Below, piece by piece: positions 50,678 through 63,175 of a stretch of 64,000 nucleotides of DNA. Positions within the stretch are counted from its first letter, which is position 1, and each line of letters begins with the position of its first letter. The position numbers and the translations under genes are program-made. The stretch comes from Euonymus europaeus (lineage: Eukaryota; Streptophyta; Magnoliopsida; Celastrales; Celastraceae): the NCBI GenBank assembly GCA_963580455.1, contig OY756965.1, forward strand, positions 21,364,902 to 21,428,901, given 5' to 3'. The notes below the pieces were generated by a model. That model saw nothing but the letters and a program-made list of their open reading frames with translations. It was not told the origin of the DNA and did not search any database.

Positions 50678-50937
50678 AGGCCTCATTTTGGACAGGAATG
50701 TGGCTGGGTTTATCGTTTACTAGTGCTGTATTTGGTTGTCATTTATTTTAATATTGTTTTGTTGTATTATAGAAAAACTGGCACGGTGGTATTACTGTAT
50801 CATTGATCTTGGGAAAGATAAAAATGCTCCATCTCCTGCCACTGATTATTTGCCGTGACATTGCACTTTGTAGATATTACATTCCAAAACTTATCACATT
50901 CTAGATTCATTGCAATAAAAAAATAAATAAATAAAAC
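50678..50937 (+). other. SAC9: SAC9 3' untranslated region
   Basis: Follows the TGA at 50675-50677. Overlapping AATAAA signals at about 50916-50935 suggest cleavage soon after. Confidence 0.45.
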
Positions 50938-51977
50938 TATGTGATGCTGACTCAGCAGCAAATGAACAAAGGGAGTGGCTCTCCAGAGTGTGAAAATATA
51001 GTACTTGTTGACTGTCCACTGCTCCTTCGCTATAGGTTGCATCATTTATCTTGGGGAGTTTGTCCTCAATGCTATTTGGATGATGTTCAGGAGAAAAAGA
51101 ATCATGGACAACAGGTTTCCAAGGGGAATTGTAATTTTCGTCTTATTGACGAGGCCAAGGCTGAGTTTTTTTTTTTTTCAAAAAAAAAAACGTGAATAAC
51201 ATATTTTTCTAATAGCTTAAATTGTTAAGAGGAGCGAATTTTTGTGTGTGTGTGTGTTCTTGTAGTGGCTCGATCGATATATATATTATTGTAACAATGT
51301 CAGTAGTAATTATAGGATGTATTGCACTTTTCAACTTCCAAATTGTGTTAATCAATTTGACTAATCGAGTTGTTAATTGATGATGAAGATTCATGATTCA
51401 ATACCCACGCGCACGCAAAAGATGAAATTACAAATCTTACTTATGAAAAATCCAGTTTAATAATATGAGGTTTGACCCCTTCTTTATAAGCCATGGATCT
51501 TATTAATAGGTCAAAACACTCCAAAAACTTTCTTATTTTTCAAAACAAAAATGATGTGTATAAATTCAATACATGTGTATGACTATAATACAATGTGACT
51601 ATGGAGACGAAAATTTGATAAATTGTTAAACATACATTAACCCCACCATGAAAATGATAGGTAGCCGTGTGTGGCCGGGTTCTATTGATTTTGACTAATA
51701 TAGGTTGGTGTAAGGACTTGAGAAGATAAAGCTGACTGACCAATATGGGCAAGGGCGAAGTGTCACAGACAAGTAGAGTCTTGTACTAATATTTTTGTAA
51801 CCACAGGGCCTTTTTGATCGGATGCCAACCTTCAAGGTAACACGACAAAGAGACAACATACTTTTATATACATTAAATAAGATTATAGTAATTGCAAATT
51901 AAGACAAAGTTAAAAGGTACACGATAATTTTATTACAAACAATATTAATGAAAGAGATCACAATGATTTATTACAAC
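50938..51977. other. Spacer between convergent SAC9 and BAHD genes
   Basis: Contains overlapping short frames at 50941-51195 without recognisable motifs, poly-T/A runs, and a GT microsatellite near 51242-51258. It probably includes the BAHD 3' untranslated region at its right end. No gene is called. Confidence 0.45.
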
Positions 51978-53293
51978 CTAACTTGAAGAAGTCACGTTGA
52001 GATACTCAGGAGTCAATAGGTTGAACACATTAGCAGCCTCTGTCTCAATCAACTCCAACTGCCTTTTGGAAAGGTGCATATACACGATCCAATCACCATT
52101 CCTATTCGGACTAGGCATGGGCATCACATACCCACACCTCCCGCCCCAAGGAAAGTGGTACGATCCAAATACAGGTCCGTCCCACCCGAAATCCAACTTC
52201 TCTATTGGGAACCGTAGACCTGAGGAGATTACGAAAGCGGGCGCATCATCATTTCGACTATTATATATCTTACACATGGCGGGTTCGGGTCGGTGGGCCT
52301 CTACCCAATCAATTAAATTCAAGAAATGATCTTTCGTCACTGCAGTTCCCAAGAATTCATGGATTTCATCAGCTACCCAATTCAGTGGCTTTGAAATCAA
52401 ATCATCGAGTCTTAGGCTACCGTAGGGAATCGATAGTACATTACCAAAATAGACATCCATTGTTGTTTCCTTATTGACATTATCTTGACCTAACCTTGTT
52501 CTTCCATCCACCACAACTCCCATGTTGGATACCTTATTCGCTGCAATCATGTCTTTGCTGGCCGATTTGGCAACAATTTTCCACAATAGTGCACTAAATG
52601 ACTCAAGCTTAGTCCTCTTGTATCCATTGGAGCTAGCAAGTGATTGCAGGTCGATAAGTTGATTGGCTTTGATGTAGTATATGCGGCTCAAGAGATGATC
52701 CGACGGACTAGGTTCCTCGGGAGGTGGCAATGTGGAGATGGGGATGTACATTTCGTCGAGGGATCGGTCAAGTTCCCCGGCGGAATGTCTAGGGTTTAGT
52801 ATTGATCTCCTAAAAGATGGTAATATAGATGCTTGTTTAGACTGAGCGATTTTCATCCACGACACCAAGAACATATTAGCGGAGTGTGCATCCGCTATGC
52901 GATGATCAAATGTGCACCCCACGACTACACTGCCACATTTCAGCTCCGTTATCTGCAATTTGCTTCAAATTAAATTGAAGACAATTAATTTGGAACGTTT
53001 TTTTTTTTTTTTGATAAAAGAGGACGGTACCTCAAAATTTGAAACGTTAAAGTGAATAAATGAATTTCAAGAGAATACACTAATGATGACTTAATAAAAT
53101 CAAAAATCAAAAATCAAAAACATAAACTAAATATTATTGATCGACTATGACTCATAAGGGTTGATACCTGGCTTTTATTGGTAATTCTGCTACCTAACCT
53201 CATTTTTTTAGGAAAAACAGGTGTTGTAGGTTCATTAATTAAGCTTTCCCCTATTTAGGTTTATGATATGAGCATATAATCATATTTATTGGC

Positions 53294-53360
<67 letters not shown>

Positions 53361-54746
53361 AGTTCGATGCCAGATAAAATAACCTACTTAGACTCAAATA
53401 ATTTGAGCACAACATGTTTGGTTTTACATTAGAAAAATATTGGACCTACAACTATTTTCATTAAATTTCCTGCAATGATTGATTTCTTTTGATTGGGTTT
53501 TGAAATGTTTAAATTGTTATAAATCGGATATTCATGAGAATATCCCATAAATTCAACGTAAATAACTCGAAGAGCTATTGCGCGCTAGTTTTAGGTCTAA
53601 AGCTCGTATAATTTTATCTTTAAAAATGTCATCTTTATTGAGAGAGATTAAATATTTACTTATAAATCAGATCGATGATCTACACCTCACCAATGTAAAG
53701 TACAAGTCTTAACAAAATTTGTTCGAACCCCCCACATGTCAAGTACAAGTCTTGACAAAATTTCTTCGAACCCTCCACATATACTCCACACATCACCTCC
53801 ATTATTCGTGTGGAAAAACTTTCCCCCATCCTACTAACACGGATCCTTCAACTAGAAAGTTTCATTCTAGAGTGTGTGCTTAAATTGAATAAATTCACCT
53901 TTATAATTTTAGAGTAAAATTTTGAGCAAGGAGAAGTCGAAAAATTACAAGGAGACCGAGTTTTTATCCAAATTATTAAGACTTATAAATCACATCGATT
54001 TGGTGTTATTCAATGATGCGGTTTATAAATAAAGATTAAATCACTAAGGATAAAATCGTTTGTTGGGCCAAAGGTTTGAAACGAACAATATCTCTACAAA
54101 TTATTTGGGTTGCATTTATAATGGACAATATTTCACTCTACAATTCGTTTCAGTTTGATTTATACTAGGTAATATTTCTATAAGTTAATTGTTTCGGTTG
54201 GATTTATAACGGACAATACCTCTATAATTTTACAAATTGTTTGGGTTCGATTTATATAATGGATAAGGGGAGAAATAAAAAAAAATATCCAAAGCACAAC
54301 AAATTTTAAATATATATATGTACCTGGACAGCAAGCACCCCATGTTTCTTCTTAGGAACAAGTTTACCTTCAACAGTCTCATCAGGATTATAGAAATCAA
54401 GATTTTGAAGCTCCACGTCAGCAAAAGCTTGAACAAACTCAACACCATTGTTGTTGCATAGCAGTTCAGGCTCACCAACAGAGTTTGCCACAACTTCAGC
54501 ACCAAAAGCATAGTAAGAAACCAGAGCCTGAGCCAAAGTTTTCTTAAGAATTCCAACCATGGTGCCATAGTGAGAACTGACAATTACTGGTTTCTTGTAG
54601 CACAAGAAAAGGCTCACATCAAGCGGAGGGAGGAGCAAGTCAAGGTTAGAGAGTGGAAGCCAATGTTCTTGCGATGGAAGCATGGCTGCCACCATCTCTT
54701 TCTTGGTCACTGTCACCATGAACTCATCTCCTCCAACAACCACCAT
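51978..54746 (-). CDS. BAHD acyltransferase, coniferyl alcohol acyltransferase-like
   Basis: Exon 1 is 54324-54746, exon 2 is 51978-52952, phase 0, 465 residues, normal for BAHD enzymes. These transfer acyl groups from CoA thioesters to alcohols or amines in the cytosol. Catalytic HXXXD is HRIAD (His 158). The structural DFGWG motif is DFGWD at 395-399, a Gly-to-Asp change at the last position. YFGN is present. The N-terminal [17 protein letters not shown], the HGVLAVQ/CTFDHR region and the C-terminal [10 protein letters not shown] match what I recall of petunia coniferyl alcohol acyltransferase, so a monolignol acyl acceptor (for example acetylation of coniferyl alcohol in phenylpropene formation) is inferred. 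The start is the first ATG; an alternative Met lies 9 codons downstream. The 1.37-kb intron contains a long TA microsatellite. Confidence 0.92.
53299..53358. repeat. (TA)30 microsatellite in the BAHD intron
   Basis: Sixty bases of pure TA repeat. Likely length-polymorphic and prone to collapse in assembly. Confidence 0.95.
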
Positions 54747-54818
54747 GATCACTAGTTAATTTCTCGATACTAAAGCTAGAGGTGGTTGATGGGTCTTGAT
54801 GATGAAGGATTACATAAA

Positions 54819-54825
54819 CTTATAG
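54819..54825 (-). promoter_or_regulatory. Putative TATA box of the BAHD gene
   Basis: TATAAG on the minus strand, about 75 bases upstream of the ATG at 54746, a position allowing a roughly 45-base leader. Motif evidence only. Confidence 0.35.
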
Positions 54826-55919
54826 GAAGTTGATGTCGACTTTGTCGTTCATGTTGTGACTATACTCACTCTTTCAAATTAAAGTTACAGTGTTCAAATA
54901 AGGAGGTATAATTACTAGTTTTTACTCGAATAAATATAACCTGAGTGGACTTTGTCACACCCAATCTAACTCCTTCAAAGTTTACGGTAATAAGAAACGA
55001 CATTAATTCAATGGAAGTTGATAAAAATATTATCCTAAATAAAAATTGAATACACATAGTCTATTTCATTTCAGTTGATTTTTTTCATAAATTCATACAC
55101 CCTTAATAATAAACTTTTGAATAAAGACTCAAAATGATGATGATGATGATTAATTAGTTTAAAACATGAATAATTGATATGACTCCGCCCTTGTTTGTAA
55201 TTATTATATTAGGGTTGACAATGAAATCAAGAAGTTGTGTACATCACAACCTATATATATATATGTAACGTACCCCCGGAAGTAAGAATAATATAATTAA
55301 AAATGTTTAAATATAGACATATATATATATAGAAGTGTTTGGTTGTTTGTGCTTGTTTGGTCCGACCAAGTAATATAATTAATTAATGGGTTTTGTTTGA
55401 ACAAGCCAAACCATGGTTATCTAAATATCTACCGCCCCAAAGTCCAAGTTTGTGCAGTATAATTAATTAAAGCTAGCTGTATTTCATAAAACCACTTACG
55501 CAATACGACGGCGTCTTGGTGAATAATCAACATTTCGACTATTCATCCAAAAAGTCTGCTATCTCAATATTTTTCTATGGTGATGATGACAGACGTGTTG
55601 AACATTTTCCCCAGCGTTTGCATCCAACTGGGATGTATCTGGGAATAAATCCTCTTTAGGCCGGCAGGACATACAAATATATCGTTCTCTCCTTTATATA
55701 TATATATATAGCTCTAACTGCTGCCATTGACTTTTCATTTGGGACTGACTTGTTCACCATAAAAATTAGAATTATTTGGTGATAAATCATTTATATGAAT
55801 TTTATATTCCATTTAGTCTTTTTGAAAAGTTTATATTCCATGGGCAAACTCAACTACTCAACTAGAGAAACATAACACAGAGTAAACCCAGTGAGGTTTT
55901 TCAAATCATTTGGCCTTTA
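54826..55919. other. Intergenic DNA upstream of the BAHD gene
   Basis: AT-rich with several short TA runs (for example near 55250, 55320, 55695). No gene or element recognised. Confidence 0.5.
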
Positions 55920-56640
55920 CTAAGGAGTCAAATTGTTAAAACTGCCCCAGTTTTTTTGCCAAATGGCTAAGTAGAGATCAAAGAAATCCACCCCACTGAA
56001 CAATTCAAGACAGTGAGCTGCATCACCATAAGTATCCGGCAGGGTTAGACACGTTCCTGAACAAAGCCAAAGAATATCAAGTAGAGTTTTGTTCTGTCTC
56101 AAAGTTATATCAAGAAAACCACTATGAATGCTTTGCCTATCTTGATCATTTACACAAATGGCATTGAAGCATTTAGCTTGTAATATTAAGAGGACCTTCA
56201 CCAGGGGGGCCTTCTCCAACCCTAATGCAATGCAAGTAGCTACACAATTAACTGTGCATGACATTGGCTGCTGGATTCTTCCCGCAATCCTTCACCGACA
56301 CACATTCATCGGAGAGCGTTTACGGTATGTTCGGTAGCGTACAACTTCTTCAGGTGCTTAGATAGCAGCTGCTGCAAACAATCCTGTTGCCTTGACACAA
56401 TGAGTTTGCTATTGTCCTTCCTGCTGATTAGACCAGTAACAACATTTGTTGTGGACCTGTGGTTCTGTAAGAGAGAGCTGTACCTGTGCCATTACTTGGC
56501 AATATTGGTTGTTCTTGGCTTGAATTCTTCAGAATTAGACTGGCTCCATTTTCTGTTCTTAAAGTTCTTTCGTATACAGTCATCTCTAATTTCCTCCATC
56601 GCTGAATTATTAGGTGGTTTAGCCCAATAAAACACAATCA
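55920..56640 (-). pseudogene. Unrecognised, apparently broken coding stretch
   Basis: On the minus strand a frame at about 56300-56640 contains SKLIVSRQQDCLQQLLSKHL with an upstream stop. Another frame from 56264 to 55920 reads MSCTVNCVATCIALGLEKAP, later LLDILWLCSGTCLTLPDTYG, ending in a stop. The two look like parts of one helical-repeat-like protein separated by a frameshift or a missed intron. I do not recognise the family. It lies 0.4 kb downstream of the HCF173 stop, on the same strand. It could be a decayed retrocopy or the end of an unmodelled gene. Confidence 0.35.
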
Positions 56641-57039
56641 CATTGCATTACTTTCCTGCTATCCAACCATGTTTAGAATCCTTTCCATGGATTCTTTCAG
56701 CAACATTCTTCCCGAGACAGTGAATTTCTCATTGCTATGAAACACTCGGCTTACATCTCACTCAAGTACAAAACATACTTTTGCCAATTTGACTATACCT
56801 GGTATCTAGACATAAATCTAAGAATGTAACAGTTATGCACGCCGAGATAAAGGATGATAGTACATCGCAAAACACAAAGAATTGAGCAATTTATGGGTTG
56901 CTTTACAAAAACATACATGTAAATTGATGAACGAGTATCGGACACACGCAGTCTTTTCTTTCTCAGGCGGGCTGGGGGTCAGCTCCGTTGGTTGGATATT
57001 CCCCCCAAGAAGCATACTGTAAATTGCTAAAGAGGATGA

Positions 57040-60000
57040 TCAGGTATTTTTCTCCAAAATAGAGAGTGCCGGCGTCAAGTAGTTATTTGCTTTATCAGGA
57101 AGATGTGCAACCTATGCAGAGAAAAATTCTTTATATCAAGAAGTCATTGCAAGCCTAGAGAAGCATAACTTATTAGAAAAGCACCGATCCTCCTTACCAG
57201 TTCATACAGCTCTTTCCCTTGGTCAGCAATGTACTCGTAGCAAACCTGGAAAAGGTCATAAATTTATCATAATTACCTTAGTTCTACACTACCGATATTC
57301 AACTTCAAAAACCCAAACAGAATCTTACTCACATCAAAACTCTTGTTCCTTGCTGTTGAATCATGCAATGCCTTGACACATATATCAGCCACATCAGCAC
57401 AGCTGATGCCCTATAAAAAGAATAACGTTAAGACTTGAAATGGTTCAATTACAAATTGCTTTTGCATGTCAGTGGAATAACCACCTGACTAATCCTATTT
57501 CCTTGATCAAATATGAGAGCACGCTGGCCACCAGGCTCTTCCTGCAAAAAAGAAACAGGAAACTAAATTATTTTCGCCATGTTCAGCAACCCAAATGTGG
57601 TAAGCAGCTCAGAAGAGAGGCCCTGATGAAATATCAGAGAAGGTCGATTTTCATGATGATATATACACATAATTAACAATAAAGTTCTTCAAGTGCTAGC
57701 CATGTCATATATACAGACCATTTTCAACATTAAAAGAAATTTTACCTGAGGTAGAGAGAGCAGGCATTTTATTAGTACAGCAATTACAAGATACTCGTAT
57801 TATTGCTTTGTATCACAAGCTCATTGCAAAGATTTAATTTTAAATTTTGAATATGTAACAGAAAAATACTTATTAAACCATTACCGTGCAGAAACACAGC
57901 ATTGCCAATAACCAACGGTCCAACAAGGTAAATTTTTTTTTTGCAAATCAATCACTCGTTTACTCCAGGCTCCAGCTAAGTAAAATATGTGATGATCTAC
58001 AAAAGATAGCACATAATATTACCTTTAAAGGACCAGGGCGAATAATCGTGTACCCAAGGCCTGACCTCCTAAGTGAATCTTCCCCAGCCTGGAAAATGTC
58101 GAGTATATACAAGTCAATTAAAGAAAGTATAAAGAATAAGTAAATTTTCGCTATGTGAAATAAGACTGGAAGAAGTTCTAACCCTTTTGGCTTTCAGAAC
58201 CTGCTTTCTTCTGATAGGTTCTACTCCTAATCCTGTGCAAGAGACTAAAACAAAGTCTGTTTCTTGACCAGTCTGTAAAACATGATTTATTATTCATTTA
58301 GTATATTGCACAAAACATGGTGTATTTCCAATTTCCTACCAAAGTTAAAAGTCCATAGGTGAATCTTTTAGAAACTCACATGCATTAAGCATCAATAAAT
58401 GGATCAACTAAGTCCTAATGAAGAATAAAAGAGTTCTTGCCCTTTAGTCTTACTTATATAAAAGAGTTCTTGCCCTTTAGTCTTACTTATATATGTCAAC
58501 AAAATGTACAGTTTCAGACATGCAATACCATGCAACACAAAGTAGGAGACTCCCATAAATATCACCCAAAAAAACCACGGGAGAGCCAAAATTATAGGTT
58601 CAAGTCCTGAGAGGAGCCACTTTGTACAAAAATCCTAAAGGTTAGGACTGTCTTAAAAAATGTACTCCTATGACATAATCATAGATAAGCAATAGCCGTC
58701 TTTTAAGTTTACAACATTTTGCTTCTGTAATTAGTTCGATGAATTTTAGAGTATAGACAGGTAGGGCGCATTCAAAAAATGAACTTACAGGCAGGGCTTT
58801 AATATATTCGAAGATAAGCTTGAAGTTTCTAAGGTCTTGCTTCGCTCCTCCGGGTCCATCAAGAGGTCTCTGTAGCCAGAAAATAATTAGACTAAGCGGA
58901 GTTGCGCAAGAAAGGTAACATATTAAGAGGAAAAACAAACTACAGAAAAAAGGCTGAAATTAACAAGGAGCTCTAGGCCTAGTGGTAGCCTTCTCCTTAG
59001 GACTTGAACTAGGATCCCCCTCCCACACTTATAATAATATTTAAAAAACGATGAATTGGTAAAAATATATATTTACATTTAAATTTCTTGAATGTGACTG
59101 TAGTTAACCCAAAAATACTGAAAAAGGCATGTGATATACTAGGAAGAAAAAGAGAGCCAAAAATAAAGCTAAAAGCTCTTAAAATGTTATCAATGAGACT
59201 TGTTAAATGATCAGCTTAATTGCTTAACTGGAAAAATACATTGATTTAAGAGACCTTTTGAAAAGAAAAAAAAACTCATTCCAAAAGCTCCCTCCCTCTT
59301 TTGTAACAATGAAGGCTTACATCAACTTAGGATTTGATTATTCAAGAATAAGCTCAAAACTCCAATCTTAAGTACTGAGAATGATATCTGGACCTTAAGA
59401 GATGTTCTAACACAAGTGTGCACTCATTTGTATACAAAAAAAAGGGTCTAGATATGAACAACAAGGCTAAGAAGCAGCGATGAAGCTAGTACATGGTTTA
59501 CCTAGTGCAAATAAAAAGGAAAAATATCTAAACTAAATGCACTGACGAAATTGATTCTGGATGACATAAACTAGAGGGAAGCATTACACAGATGCAACTT
59601 CTACACTTACATCAGAGAGCTGAGCTAAGCTTTGGTAAACTAAAGACTAAAGAGTACTATAATCAGTGCTTTTTGCTTTTGCAAGCCAAAGAGTAATGTA
59701 CAAACAAAATTCAAGAAATTAAAGACAAACAAAAAGTTTAGAAAGAGCCATGGAATAAGAATCACTATTTCCATATTTTTATAGAAAGATAAAAGGAAAG
59801 TGTAGATGCCAAAATATACCATAATTCAAAACACGCATTGAAAACTGATATTTGGAGAAGGTGTTCACGGAACAGACTAAGCCATAGTCTAGAAAGTCGT
59901 CACAAAAATGAAAGTAAATGCAAGTAAAGTTCCATTAAGCTTTTAATGAGGTTAGACATTTGACAAATAATATAACCAATTTTATTGCAAGATATCAGTA

Positions 60001-61688
60001 TAATCATGGACAAACCTGCCTTCGTGGCTCAAAGCGTATGGTCAATGTATGTACAAGGAATGGATCTAATGGTGGATCTTCTGGTTTAACTGGGCGAAAA
60101 GATGAAAATGGCACTCTGACCTGCGAATGATATGTATTGGAGGCACAGTGGCACACAATATGTTCAGTACTCCACAAAAGCAACCAAAATGAAAGATCAA
60201 CAGCTTTTTGTGGTAAAAGTTAGCAATCCTGTAAAAAATAGCAATCCTTAGTTCCTCACCCTACAAAATCCAACTTTTGTGCTAATTCTCGCAAAATACA
60301 ATTTGCTTTGAGTTGTATCTGCAGAAGGACCGGCTTCAAGAATCACAACGTATGATCTTCCATTTCCACCAACAGAAAACACCAAACCTTCATACCTAAC
60401 AATGCAAAGCTTCATTATTGAGAAATTACTCTCAAATATTTCGGTAATATTCTCATCCATAACCAGTTTGTTGTGGAAATAAGAGACCATGTACCACATA
60501 ATTTAGTATGGTGTACCTGTCAAGAGTGGAACCCAGAGGAAGCTGAAGCTCTTTCGACAGTTCAACATACCCTCCTCTGGTGAAGACATAGCCTATAAAT
60601 ACATATGAATATATAATCAAAGTTTCAGTAAGCATAGATGACGAATATATTGAACCGTTTGAGATACTAAAGCTCTCAAAATGGGTTACACAAAAGGTTC
60701 ATCCTACCTGAGAAAACAGCTTCTCCATTGTCTGTGTATTCAAACTTGGCATCCATCCCTGCTTCGTACTTAGTAGCCAGCACATCTTGGAAGTAAGTAC
60801 CCTGACGAACTTCCCACCCTTCGAGTGAATCAGCATTCTTAAATTTAGCCAGCAACAGCTTGCTCTTGCTGCTTTTACCGGCTCGTAGTTGAGCTAACCG
60901 GTTGTTGTAGTCCTGAAACGCTTTGGACAGATTGTAAACCCCTTGATAATCGACCCTGTTAAGATCAGCAGTGATGGTAGAACGAGCAGTGGCGCAGTAA
61001 ATAATCTTGTTGCAACCTTCCACAGCAGTCCTAAGCGTGGACTGATCACCCACATCTCCAACCACAATCTCCACCGACCTCGGCAACATGCCCACCACCT
61101 CCTGATCAACCTTTCTCACCAGAGCCTAATCACCAGACCCAATTTGTTTTCAAAATATGTTTAAAAAAATTTTAGTGACATGGACAAAATCAATTGATTG
61201 AGATTGAAATTAACCTTGACAGTGTAACCCCTGAGCATGAGCTTGCGAATGAGGATACGACCAACGCGACTGGTGGCGCCAACGACGAGAACAGTTGTAT
61301 TGACAGCACCAGGAATCGCAAACTCGCACATAGGTCCTTCTCTGATAAGCAATGCATCCAAGGCCTCACTTTCATCTGTGCGACTCGTCCTGGAGATCTG
61401 ACCTAGCCCGGAGAACTTCCTCCACACCTCGTCGAATATCTGCCGCGATTTCCGACCGAGACCTACCGGATTGACGTCATCCAGGCTAATCGAAGGTGGC
61501 TGCGTTTTGCTACTGCTCTCGCTACCTTCATTGTCTCCGTCTCCACTATTTCCCTTAGCAGCGGTTCTTACAACTAATCGGCGGGCAGGATTAATGTGGA
61601 AATTAAAGAGGTGGTTTTGAGGAGTGCAGTGTGTCCGGCGGAAACTGGTGGTGTTGGTTGCAGCTGCTGGGGTTATGGTTGCAGTCAT
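57040..61688 (-). CDS. HCF173: HCF173: chloroplast SDR/CIA30-domain psbA translation factor (12 exons)
   Basis: Exons (descending): 61215-61688, 60708-61125, 60517-60592, 60260-60395, 60016-60120, 58789-58869, 58183-58272, 58023-58088, 57485-57541, 57333-57410, 57198-57245, 57040-57111; all in phase, 566 residues. HCF173 binds psbA mRNA in the chloroplast and is needed for D1 synthesis and photosystem II assembly. The Ser/Thr/Arg-rich N-terminus up to about residue 45 looks like a transit peptide. The atypical dehydrogenase fold starts with VVGATSRVGR (136-144). A CIA30-like domain (from about DSLEGWEVRQGTYFQ through SVGGNGRSYVVIL) is inserted, followed by GLGYTIIRPGPLK. The start is ATG 61688. 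An in-frame ATG at 61808 would add 40 residues but lengthens the transit peptide oddly. Confidence 0.95.
58427..58492. repeat. 33-bp tandem pair in HCF173 intron 6
   Basis: Two perfect copies of a 33-bp unit starting AAAAGAGTTCTTGCCC, at 58427-58459 and 58460-58492. Confidence 0.9.
58590..58670 (+). mobile_element. Decayed tRNA-derived SINE fragment in HCF173 intron 6
   Basis: GGTTCAAGTCC at about 58597-58607 matches the RNA polymerase III B box. It is followed by GGAGCCACTTTGTACAAAAA and TTAGGACTG, resembling the body of Au/TS-like plant SINEs as I recall them. No clear A box or target duplication was found. Confidence 0.4.
58965..59040 (+). mobile_element. Possible SINE 5' fragment in HCF173 intron 5
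   Basis: GGCCTAGTGGTAGCC resembles an A box and recurs (as GCCTAGTGGTAGCC) near 45407 in SAC9 intron 8. A degenerate B-box-like GGACTTGAACTAGGATCC follows about 20 bases later. Partial and unconfirmed. Confidence 0.3.
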
Positions 61689-61930
61689 ATTGACTGACGA
61701 TATGTAGTACAAAAGATTGAGATCATGAGAAGCTGATTGTATAAAGGATTTGGATAAAGAGTGGATAGTGAGGAGTTCAGAGAAAGAGATGTGCGTTGTG
61801 AACCACATAAAGCCCGAGAGAGGAAGACAGTGACAGTCTGACTTCCCAACAGGAAGATGAAGATGTAGAGGCTAGAGGCTAGAGCCAGGAGATTTGCCAC
61901 GTTCACTCGCTGTTTCCCTCCAGTTTAGTT

Positions 61931-61940
61931 GACACGTGTC
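61931..61940. promoter_or_regulatory. G-box palindrome upstream of HCF173
   Basis: GACACGTGTC, a perfect 10-bp palindrome with CACGTG core, about 245 bp upstream of the chosen ATG. G-boxes bind bHLH/bZIP factors such as PIFs and HY5 and are common in light-regulated photosynthesis promoters. A role here is inferred from position. Confidence 0.5.
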
Positions 61941-62202
61941 ATCTATCTACAACATAACAAAACAAGAACAGTGCGGTTTTATATCGCATGATTTGTTTGT
62001 ATGCAATGACGACATTCTATTGTACAATGTAATAACGTTGGGATATAAATCATTTTCGAAACAAGAAATCAATTTTCTGTTTTTTCTCAGTTTATATACC
62101 ACCCCTCCCATAAGTTTATATAGAAAGTAATATTTGAATATCTTTAATAATATCTTAACAGAATAAAAGTATAAACTGATGTAAATGCTCAACCAAACAT
62201 AT
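61941..62202. other. Intergenic DNA between HCF173 and HAC
   Basis: AT-rich; no gene recognised. It is the distal part of the HCF173 upstream region. Confidence 0.5.
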
Positions 62203-62350
62203 ACTTAGACTCAATATCATACAAGCTGTGTATAATTCTTGTTTGTTTCCCACCTCGTCCATTCCAAGAATTTATTACTTAGACTCAATATCATACAAGC
62301 TGTGTATAATTCTTATTTGTTTTCCAACCTCGGCCATCCCAAGAATTTAT
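62203..62350. repeat. 74-bp tandem duplication
   Basis: Copies 62203-62276 and 62277-62350 both start ACTTAGACTCAATATCATAC and end CCAAGAATTTATT, with a few differences. It lies between HCF173 and the HAC gene. Confidence 0.9.
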
Positions 62351-63175
62351 TCACCAGAGTTGTTCACCAGAGAATGGGGTTAGCAGGCAGTTATCGTCAT
62401 GCTGCTGTTGATGATTTAACTTTTAAGATGCGTTGAGAAGAAGCTGGAACAATACTGTTGCATATTTTCAAAATAACAGCTGTATTAAGATTAAGACGAC
62501 TATTTGTAACTTTCGACATTTAACAGAAAAAATAAGAAAATGTTCCCAACAAGGACAATATCAAGAATATCATTCCCTTTTTCTCTCCTCGTTCCCTCTC
62601 TTGATAGTGTGTTTGCAGTTAACATATATGCAGGAGGAGGAGGAAGAAAAAAAAAAAAGAGAATGGGGGTCAACAATCGAGGTGGGGGAGTCGGGGGAAG
62701 GGGAAAAAAAAGGAGATTCGAAGCTAATTTCCTTCCCACAGTTCTTTTTGCGAGAAATATTTTCTGACAAATTACACCGAATTATAGTACACTCGCCACA
62801 ACAGATGGCGTTTAACAGAATACAATTAGGATATGAAATCAAAGAATTACCAAAATCAGGCGACGGACTAACACACCAGTACTCAAAATTCCCCACCCAA
62901 GTAACTGCTGTCGCTGAGTTAGAGCAGTCCCCCTGACTAAACTCCTACAAATTTTCATCATAGGGATAGAGATGAATGAAAGAATCGTTCCACGACTATT
63001 TCTCGTGTTTTGAAACCAATTGCTGTACTATCATCGCCACACTTTCTGGTCCATAAATCGTCCTATCACTGCCTCCTTCCAGGCAGTGTCCCAGTGGAGC
63101 AGCAGGAAACTAATTTATAATTGCCTTGTCTTGAAGCTTTCCTTCAAAAGAACAATATTATATTTACAATTAGTC
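62351..63175. other. Spacer and probable HAC 3' untranslated region
   Basis: A purine-rich tract (about 62628-62725) of GGA/GAA runs gives overlapping low-complexity frames on both strands that I do not accept as genes. The right part is probably the 3' UTR of the minus-strand HAC gene. Confidence 0.45.

Noticed and set aside
50941..51199. Overlapping plus-strand frames after SAC9
   Set aside because: They end in poly-T/A runs, have no motif, and lie in the spacer between convergent genes.
62433..62936. A 167-codon plus-strand frame, with others overlapping on both strands
   Set aside because: It is driven by a low-complexity purine tract rich in Glu/Lys codons and lies in the HAC 3' spacer; no motif or splice support.
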